Made by a program: the position numbers and the translations under genes. The notes beneath the pieces are model-generated. The model saw only the letters and a program-made list of their open reading frames with translations, did not search any database and was not told the origin of the DNA. This document shows, piece by piece, positions 13,001 through 21,700 of a stretch of DNA of 64,000 bases. Origin of the DNA: Nemertoderma westbladi (lineage: Eukaryota > Xenacoelomorpha > Nemertodermatida > Nemertodermatidae); contig JAUCBJ010004497.1 in NCBI GenBank assembly GCA_032718475.1, forward strand, positions 49,415 through 113,414. The letters are read 5' to 3'. Positions within the stretch are counted from its first letter, which is position 1; each line of letters opens with the position of its first letter.

Positions 13001-13814
13001 GATCGTGTGACGTCCAATGGCAAGGTAGGCTCGCGAGTCTTCCACCCCATTCTTCCATCTCACCTTTCTTGAAAGCCTTGTAGGCTCTGTATAGGCTAAG
13101 AGCTTCTTTCTTTTCGCGGGTTGACTGATTCGCCTCGTCCAGCGTAAGTTCAAATACATCGGGTTCAACAACCTTAGGTGGGTAAATGACAGTTTCTCCC
13201 GCCTTTGGTCCGGTCATAGCAAATGAATGATATGGATTCGATAAAGGATACCCTCCTTCCTGGTAGCGTAGTTGTTGATGATTCGAACACCTCGCCAATA
13301 TCGGTTCGGGATTTTCCTTATTCAAACGCATCGGAATCGCATTTCGTTGTTCGCGCATACAAGAACCGCATTGATAATAAAGTTTATAAACTGAAAATGC
13401 TTCTTTGGTTTCTCTATCGTCCCCTCGAGTTCGTCTGTAAAGATGCATTCCATCGAATTCATCGCGTACCGCGGGCATAGGTTCGTGCGCCTTTAGGTAT
13501 TGCATGGTATGATACAAACGACTAATTTCAGTATCGGGGTCTTCGCTAATGTCTCCCGTATCACACAAAGCATCGTACGGGTAAAGTTCGTTGAAGGTTT
13601 GGCGCAAACTTTCGATTCTTTCGTTCAATGCGTTTTGCCTTCTCTTTAATACGTTCGAGTCATATTTAGTTCTCGCGAGTTTCGCTGTACTTTCCGATAA
13701 TTCTTTTATACCAAATATAGTGTAGTCCTTGGCTCCAAATCTTTCGAATGGCGCTGCTGCCTCCTCTTGGATATCATATCCCCATCTCGGCTCTCCTTGT
13801 ATCCCTTTCTCCAT
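10089..13814 (-). CDS. Accessory ORF of the BEL/Pao element: 1241-aa CCHC zinc-knuckle protein
   Basis: An uninterrupted 1241-codon frame placed 3' of pol and 5' of the 3' LTR, in element sense. Three zinc knuckles lie close together: CSKCGVAGHHMAKC (about residue 865), CGWCGDQGSHTFYTC (about 890-905) and CTYCNIKGHRASEC (about 912-925). A further Cys/His cluster (CGSC...C...H) is near residues 148-180. The C-terminal 35 residues are basic and rich in Arg, Gly and Ser. I see no signal peptide, transmembrane segment or furin-like site, so it does not look like an envelope protein, the usual extra ORF in this position. Nucleic-acid binding is the only function the sequence supports. It carries the 17-nt motif at 13027-13043. 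It could be a second Gag-like protein or an acquired gene. The first Met lies 9 bases from the nearest upstream non-coding boundary I can judge, so the start is plausible but unproven. Confidence 0.85.
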   Translation of the reverse strand: MEKGIQGEPRWGYDIQEEAAAPFERFGAKDYTIFGIKELSESTAKLARTKYDSNVLKRRQNALNERIESLRQTFNELYPYDALCDTGDISEDPDTEISRLYHTMQYLKAHEPMPAVRDEFDGMHLYRRTRGDDRETKEAFSVYKLYYQCGSCMREQRNAIPMRLNKENPEPILARCSNHQQLRYQEGGYPLSNPYHSFAMTGPKAGETVIYPPKVVEPDVFELTLDEANQSTREKKEALSLYRAYKAFKKGEMEEWGGRLASLPCHWTSHDQTSAKEMTPEVFESINFAQNVIQRLQIASPERPREMQPYSTSATKPLSTTLNFPISIPVRQDTTYEIPIVDHPEIISNLEFLPAVVFSDMSKIYDLRRHITQKVVNNVPPHIQDFKELDRAGADIAPSNLKGYLTKTIRLWIGIGTFESDTDIAADWRGKVIRFDEDKDIEKIWQPSEELLDEWTRTFRSFQENGYMFYDNEGGSHQQSLTSKTIQIRAADGVLHVFSRQRSDKRMPIPPANTKRHHLITDIVKKMDQACNIDARMLPKMVRNMILDKTVVKVGSGVREDLISDFAGMTDSDDRLPTPYVDTRPLILWSIEQGYFREYNTQKTGTGYISYLLFNWDYKEGKRNKYIETYGEGDTPDMSEFESQLKWRGCVYWAITSPPRAVLQYYLAIESSVNVCLIADIVSRTLKRHPLCLGEDHTFYMEGRIRTDVFRRFLEPFYNSDAQCNAFTRAGFSIFRDVYLRCAGSLIERPSMFTLLPYEGERIVEITDESRQTRAPIGHLGDDFNVTTTIADDPLEELLEIERNLPKKSQTEIRQLEATDAIVCIQPSETYQPIDPDDYDYSMGGSARPIGDLIYERVWYPANTMCSKCGVAGHHMAKCSGKHITTTQLICGWCGDQGSHTFYTCWRFMAQCTYCNIKGHRASECQLRDIPYEHESVKLVRKLFDEWEDLADEHVSAQRRRFPMRVHLGFWAVNPQTMMSEGYISAMPQYDELIEVVDILPHDSGFRVVREYLLQIHPDNKNTWNFQKVINRITYGEFDRFRTEKRNKGAWLTVAWAYRAAFYHKRIRASVFEEEEVLEATNIPATPVAPSARHPREDGQGRIIRVQKVGQQLKKIINVEERKGVEPTIRVTRDTVSLPREPVGGSGHTPADQQGAQATLGSASSASHAFPDVLPTVVTTDRSRGIGRGFGMPNRRICEEIVAPSLNVPSKPVTRPTSPISRAKSPVRSFRGRGRARSTKR

Positions 13815-15785
13815 AATTAGGGTGTAGTTACATAATCATTACTACTAGAGGGAATACAACAGAGTTTGTAGTTAGTTGTGAGGAGACGTGAGAGTTTCGT
13901 CTGCCCTTTGGGCTTCGACAACGCTCTAACCTCCTACCCATAGCCTAAGATCTAGGGTTTCTTTAATGACACGCTGCTTCTTATCTAAAATTTTTTGCCG
14001 AAGTAAAAACGAATTTGGGCTAAACTGGCCGTGAGTCTAAAATACTCACTTTTTGATCCCAAACTATTATCAGAAAATAAGCAATCAAGAATTAGTAATA
14101 AATATAGGGGAGTCTATTTTGACGTAACTTATTGAAACAAGACCGTGTAAAATTTAATTAAAATTTTAAGAAAGGCTCGCAAGTCTTCCTCTCTTGTTTC
14201 TCTAATTTTAAGTTCCACCCGACTGTACCCTGAAATCTATTCACTGGAGAAAATTTTAAAAATTTTTCAAATCCAAATGGATTGTCTAAAATTTCGAAAA
14301 TGTCTCAATATTGTGAGTTCCAAGTAGAATTCCATTTCTTATACCTACAAATCCCGCTCCTATGTGACACATAAGGGTACCACCCTCAATGTTCACATAT
14401 AAAGACAATGGAATTCTACCGCTGTCCTTACTACGGTGTACAGGTACGTGGAAATCTATTTGTAAACTCCTAATTATTTACTAGTATTAGGTGGAGATTT
14501 GTAATCTCCAGACTCGTTACGAGTCTCTTCAAGAAGTACGAGACGTTGAGTCGGTCTGTCTACTGTACGCGCTTGCGTCCTTCTGGGCTCCTCTCTGATG
14601 ACTCCGAGGCGCACCCATGAGGCGGACGCTGTCCCACCACCCTCGGGGCCAGTCCGACAGATGTTATTATCAGACCGGGCCGAAGGGTGGCCTGATGCTT
14701 CCCGGGTTCTGTTTTCGGTCCCCCGATCACACCAGCACAGCTCGTCGAACGTGTAGCCAGATGGGCGGCTACTGTCAACTTACTGTGGCCTGACTGTACA
14801 TTGAGCCAACTCAAAGTATAACAAAGAGTCAACCGGCAGGTGGACCAGTCGATAGCGATCGAGCACCAAGGTCGCCCTTGGGCCTAACTGACGGTCTTGT
14901 CCCATGTGGGCTTGCGCTACCCAACATGGAATATTGACACGTTTTCACCTGCCTCGCCGGCAATATTGAGGGGAAGTAAGTTCCACAAACAATATTGACT
15001 AGCTCGAAAGCTAGGAACAAGTAACCACTTACCCGTCCTGTACACGTGTACTCAACAGATGTTCACGAAATCAAGTACACTACGGTAAACACAAAATCTG
15101 ACACATACCATGCACACACAGATGACATAATCGGGTAAGGACAAAATCGGGGTCAAAATCGAGAAAGACAAAATCAGAGGGGACAAAATTGTATCGACCA
15201 TCAACCAAAATCGAGAGTACCTTATTTTACCGACAGGGTAAAATAACTTTGTGTGCACAAAGTATGCTGGGGTGCAGTAAAGTATGGTCCTACTAATACC
15301 AGCGGCGTCTTGTCCAACTGGCAAGGGTTCCCATACCCACTCGCAGTGGCCACACATACAATCACGTGTACTCACGTACCCACAGTAACAGAAAGCTCAA
15401 GACCCGACGGTTTTTCCAATGCCACCAAAGACCAATCAGCTGAACATGGAGACAATAACATATAGTATCAAAAAAACGGAACAGCTGACGGCCAATGGAA
15501 CCATCCAAGCCCCAAGCAAACTGCCACTGATCGCCCACATACAAAACATAGTTCACGCCACATGAGCCACAAATCACGCCATGCCACCACCCCTACTGTG
15601 TACAGGACTGGCAGTACGGCAACAGGCCGACTAGACGGAACCACGGCACCATGTCAATTCATGGTTCGTTAGACACGAGGGCCTTAAGTATCTCCCTTGC
15701 ACTTACGGACAAATTTAACGTGTCCCCAGACCCTCACGAGTCTGCCGCCGCCTGCTGACGGCACCCCTATAGAGACCTCACCTCT
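13815..15785 (-). other. Non-coding spacer between pol and the accessory ORF
   Basis: About 2 kb without a convincing ORF. Small frames at 14560-14832, 14829-15020, 15052-15375 and 15362-15577 show no domain. Base composition changes inside it: 13850-14500 is A/T-rich and 14530-15780 is G/C-richer. An exact copy of the 17-nt motif lies at 14173-14189. A splice acceptor for a subgenomic mRNA of the accessory ORF would be expected near here, but I cannot identify it with confidence. Confidence 0.6.
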
Positions 15786-18700
15786 TTAGGTACCGTCAAT
15801 TGTCCGTACTGTCACAGTTCTTGTCACTCCATCCATAGATGGATGTGTGGCTAAAATGACACCTGTTATCCAGAAGCGTCTTTTTAGATTCACTTCTGCC
15901 AACAGCACATGATCTCCCGGCTTTAATGCGCGGGTGTTATTGTACCATGTTGTTCTGGCAGAAATAGAGGGCAAATAATGGTTTTGCCATATTTCCCAGA
16001 ATTTGTTAGCTAGTAGTTGCGTGATTTTCCACGCTTTTCTACCGTAGCTGTCGCTTTCTATTGGAATAGAAATCGTTGTCAAAGTCGTCGGTGCCTGCAT
16101 AAGCAGGTGTGCCGGTGTCAAAGCAAACTGAGATTGTTTGTCATCGGGTACTAATACTATTGGTCTAGTATTTAGTATTGCCTCGATTTCAACAAACAAT
16201 GTTGTCAGTTGGTCGTCTGTTAATATGTGGTTTACTGGAATGACCTTTGCCATTGCTGTCTTTATAGATCTAATCAGTCTCTCCCAGACTCCGCCTCTCC
16301 AAGGACTATCTGGAGGATTGAACTTCCAAACAATCTTGTGAGGTTGCAGTTCGTTCGAGATTTGATCATGATCTAATTTCTTAAAGGCTCTAGCAATCTC
16401 ATTCCGAGCACCAACAAAGTTTGTCCCTTGGTCTGAGTACAAGCATTTTACTAGTCCGCGTCTAGCGATAAATCGCCGCAGTGCTAGTATAAACGCGTTG
16501 GTGGAAAGATCCATCACACGTTCAATGTGAACTGCCCTACTGGACATACATGTGAAAATCAGTCCCCAGCGTTTTACTAGTATACGTCCGCGTTTCGTAT
16601 GTATGGGACCAAAGCAATCAATTCCAGTCTCTGTAAAAGGTGGTCTGAATGCTTGAAGTCGTGCTTGTGGTAGTTCACTCATTTCTTGGGTACCTATTCT
16701 AGAATGTACCTTTTTACAAATAATACACGTACGTGTCACTGAACTTAATGCTTTACTGGGTCTAATTAATACAAATCTAGTACGTAAGTAGGAAAGACAG
16801 TGGTGTCTTCCAGCGTGTTTCAGATGTAAATGTGTGTCCAGTATCATTGCACGTTGTAGTTCGTGGTGTTGCGGTATTATTATTGGGTACCTAAAGTTTG
16901 TGTTAAAGTCAATGTTTTGAAGCCGAGATTTATGACAAATTAATCCATTATAAATAATCGGACTCCAACTCAGTATTGGTGACGACTTGATTGGTTGACC
17001 TTGATTTATGGATGTGAATTCGCGCGCGAAATATCGCAGTTGATAATGGCGAATTAATATAATTTCACACCTGTCAATCTCAGCCAATGTAAGTCGACGT
17101 GTAAAGTCGCGTTTGCCTTTAACGTATTGTACGAAACGTACAATCCATGCTAACTTTCGGCAAGCGTTTGTCCAAGAGTCTGTTAAGTTTACAATACGGT
17201 CGACGTAAGTATTTGTGACGTCATCAGGTAAGTCAATTGAGAATTTGAAAGGTTTTGAATTACTAGAAGGGCCCACGGGTCCGCCGGTAAGTATTCCCTT
17301 GTTGACTGTTGATCCGTCCGGGTCTACAAGTAATTTGTCCCCTTTTGTCCTCTTACCTTGATTGTCGGTACTTTGTAAGTCGATCGTTAATGGTGGTTTG
17401 AACTCTATGGGGTCAGCAGGTTTCGGTAAACTTATTTTTCTGCCGACATTAATCCCAGGTCTCACCGTAGGTTGCAAGTTCGGTATGTCTCTTGAGCGCA
17501 AAGTGACACCTGTATTTACATTAGCGTAGGTACTACCCATATCTGTAATACATGAGGTTTCACCATGCTTATGGTTGCTCAAGTGTGTCAAAATTGGTAG
17601 TTTGTCAATACAAGGCCGCTCCAATAGGGAAACTGCGGCTTTACTGTTAGTCAGTGTGTTACTAGCGTCTGGTGGAACATTTTGTGATATGTCTGTCAAA
17701 ACGTCTGGTTGACCGTCTGATAACGTGTCTGGTTGACCGTCTGGCGATATGTCTGGTGAAGAAAGGCTCGCAAGTCTTCCTCTCTTGACCTTTGAAGTTA
17801 TATCCTTCCATTTCGCCTTCGGTTTTTTCTTGAGTTTTGTCGCCGTCGTCTTTTTCTTTGTCTTCCCCTTTTTTGGTTTCTTGATTTCGGCGTCCTTAGG
17901 AATGGTGTTGGACTTGTTGTCGTATAACGGAGGCCAATCTTGTGTCGATTTCTGCAAGAACTGGGGTCCGTGTTGCCAAAACTCTTTGTTCTCCGGTTTA
18001 CAGAATTCCTCAGGCATCATTCCTCGCGACGCAATATCAGCTGGGTTTTGCGGTCCGGGACAATGTCGCCAATCCTCTTTTATCGAACGGTCTAGAATCT
18101 CTGCGCGACGGTTAGCTACGAATGTCTTGAATTCGAGTGTGTCGTTGTTTATGTAAAATAAAACCAACGTCGCGTCAGTCCAATAAAATATCTGTAAACT
18201 CGACTGTAGTTCTGTCTGTATGAGGTTCACGATGGTGGTTGACAGGGTTGCGGCTTGTAGCTCGGCTCGTGGTGTCGTCATATACTTAGTAGGCATGGTC
18301 TTAGCCTTAGAAGTAATGAACGAAACATCGAACTCGTCCGATTCTACTTGTCTGCGCAAATACGCTGCCACACCAAAACCGTTGTCACTGGCGTCAGAAA
18401 AACAGTGTAGTTCCAAGTTGTCAGGAAATGTACTTTGTAATGGAAAGTAAACCCTGGGTATGAAATAATCCTCTAGTGAAGATAATTCCGCCTCCCAGGT
18501 CTTCCATAAGTCCACTTGGTCTGATGAGATCGGCTCGTCCCATGTTAGTCCATCCTTCCATATACTGCGCATATAAATGCGGGCTTGCAGTATCACTGGA
18601 CTGATGAATCCTAACGGATCGAACAATCGGCTCAATTTTGACAAGCATGATCTCTTGGTCAGTGTGTTTCCTTGACTGTCCAGTCTCACCTTCACTCGAA

Positions 18701-21700
18701 AGTTGTCTGTGTTTGGGTCCCAAAAGAGTCCCAACACCTTAGTCGTCGGTAGTGGTTCGAACTCTAGGTCTATGTCACCACCTCCACGCTCAGTAGTTCC
18801 GAATGAGTCAACTAATTCGGCACTGTTTGAGGCGAATTTGGTGAGGTTAAAACCTCCGCCCGCCAAGCAGTCCCGTAATTGATGTGCTTCTGTTGTAGCA
18901 CGTTCTACTGTGTCGCAACTCTGTAATCCGTCATCAACGTAAAAGTCACGTTCTACAATTCTAATTATCTCTGGGTCATACAGATGTTTCTGATCTCTAG
19001 CGGCTTGCTTCAAGGCGTACATCGTACAATTTGGGCTGTCTCTGGCACCGAAAACGCGAACTTGCATTTGGTAAGTCGCTGGTGGTAGACTTAAGTCCCC
19101 TTCCGGATACCAGAGAAACCGCAAACTGTCTCTGTCTCGCTCTAACGCTTTTACTTGGTGAAACATCGCTTCAACGTCGCAAGTAAAGGCTACTTGACGC
19201 TGACGGAAGCGCATAATCACCCCCATAAGATAATTATTCATGTTCGGTCCATCCATCAACTCACTATTGAGGGACATTCCCTCAAACAGAGCCGCACAGT
19301 CATTGACTACGCGTACTTTATCTGGTTTGTCGGGATGTCTCACATAGTGATGTGGCAGGTAGTATGTCTGGTCGGTCACTCGCTCCGGGTTAGTCATTCG
19401 GATAGCGTATCCTTCAGTCAAATACGTCTCCATCTGAGTGTTGTACTGCAGATGGGCTTTCTCGTCCTTTAATAGACGTTGTCGTATTGAGTGTAGACGT
19501 CTTAAAGCCAGTGGGTAGTTATTTATAAGTTTTGGACTTTGGCTACGCCATAACATCCCCACCTCGTAATGTCCGTCCTCCGTCTGTCGGATAGTCTCTT
19601 CCATGATCTTCAGAGATTGTTTCTCCTGTTCCGACATACAAGGTTCGTAGCTACCAGGTTCAGCTGTATCTTGTTCTAACCACCTGATAGTCTTCTCCGT
19701 TAATTCTTTGTCCAAGGCGGCTTGTTCCAACTGATGAATTTTCAACGCGTCATCGTCGATATCGACGGGCACTGTTGAGGTTATTGGGGTAGGTAGACTC
19801 GCAAGCCTATCATCTGTCGTCGATGGAATCTCTAGCTGATTCGTCTTCTCCCCAAGTTCTAAACTCACCTTGTGGGTTAGCTGCTCCTTGTGACTTATCA
19901 TACTAGTTACACGTCTGTGATGTTTTGTCGACTGTAGTGTAGTATGGTTCACGTCGTGTGAAAAGGAATGAATTGAATTTGTAGTTAATAAACTACATGT
20001 ACTCTGTACATCGTCTTCCTCGTCACTTACGTCTAGTGTGCGCACAGGCGCTCGAGTATACCACCCTATCGGCGTTCTGCAGGCGTATGCGTTTCCTGCT
20101 ACAACTGCCGATGGTCTGGTTTCCCACACCTGATGTAGGTTGAATTGGTCCGTCCCGATCAGCATTGCTACCGATCTATAATTGACAGGACATTCGGGTA
20201 CACCAAGGTGTCTGAAATACTTACGGTCCTCCAGAGATTGTTCCGGCACTGGACCTAGTAGGTTACTAAAGTCCTTCGTGGCCGCAAAGGTTAGATCTCT
20301 AAAGGGTAACAAAGATCTCTCCCTCTCGCTGTGTTGCGATTTTGGAAGAAGAGAGTCTAAATCCAACTTAACTCGTGTCACTGGTATTGCACGCTGTCCG
20401 TGCATACTACTTACTGTATAACTGACGTGTTTACCTTGTCTGAGATCCGTTACGACGTCAGCTATCTTTTCATCCACGTAACTGTGAGATGAGGCTGAAT
20501 CTAGAATCGCGTAGATCCTCTTACTCCCCTTTGTGCCAGTGATCTTAATCGGGATTACACTGAATCCCTTCAGTTGGTCAGTGGTTAGAAGCGCGATCGA
20601 CGGTTGTTCGTCTCCATTAGAATATTCGTCGTCGTTTTCTGATTCTTCGTCCGACGATCCGGATTGTTCTGAGAAGCAATCCTCAATATGTGTCACGAAG
20701 GTTGGAGTCGTTTTCGATTCTCGTTTTCGGTAAGCCGCATCACATCTCGCTGCTGCTTCCGGGTGTTCCCTGGCGAAGCGTTTCGTCGGCGTGTGGCTGT
20801 CTGTGTGGAGCAGACCGTCGTGGTTGCGTCCACAGGATGGACAAGTGTCGGTATTTGGGCAATCCTTACGGACGTGTCCGTGTCGCGTACATCGCCAACA
20901 AGAGTCCAGTGGCCGTATTTGCAGCCGTCGTTCTTCCGAGTTCAACTCGCGAAATTGTCGACAACCTCGTAACTTGTGACCAATATACCGCTTACCTAGA
21001 TGCTCGCAGTATTGGCAGCCGTTGAAGTCGGTGCTGAGTTGCTGTCTCGTCTGTTTCGTCCCAATGGGCGCAGATACTCTATTACCGTCTGAGAATTGTC
21101 GTGATTCCGTCGGTGTGGCGTAAGTGGCCGTCTTAGTGGATGTTGTCTGGGGTTTTTGTCGGTTGGAGGATGGCAGTGTGATTCCTTCTGCCACGATGTG
21201 CTGGTCGGTGTAGTTAGACCGAGTTTCTACTACCGCCTCCCTGGATATTAAAAGGTACACATCTTCTAATTTTAGGAATCCTCCTCGCTCCTCTCGCTGG
21301 TATTCGACCTTCCTCCACTCCCGACGAAGTCGATGGTGGAGTCGTCCTATTATCTTTAATAGAACTGTAGGGGTATTCCCGTAATCAAGTTGTCCAATTG
21401 ATCTTAAGGTAGTGATAGCGTTCTTGATCTCGTCAGCTAGTTTTAGTAAGTCGACGGGTTTAGTGATAGCCCCTCCCTTACAGAGTTCCTCTATTACTGA
21501 CCTGGCCATACTCACTGTACCTCCGTATATCGAAGTCAAACGATCGTACGCTAGTTCGAAAGCGTCCGGTACACCAACGAAGGTCTCCGCCAAACGTTTA
21601 GGTTCTCCTGACAACGTTTGGAGCAGGTAATTGAACTTCTCCCGTGATGTAAAGGCGCACACGGCGATCTGGGATTCGATATAGTCTACGAAGGTATGCC

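Noticed and set aside
10089-13814. The accessory ORF as an env gene
   Set aside because: No signal peptide, membrane anchor, fusion-peptide-like segment or furin-type site is seen; zinc knuckles point to nucleic-acid binding.
15052-15577. Small minus-strand ORFs between pol and the accessory ORF
   Set aside because: Hydrophobic stretches occur, but there is no recognisable domain or clear start context, and the frames overlap each other.
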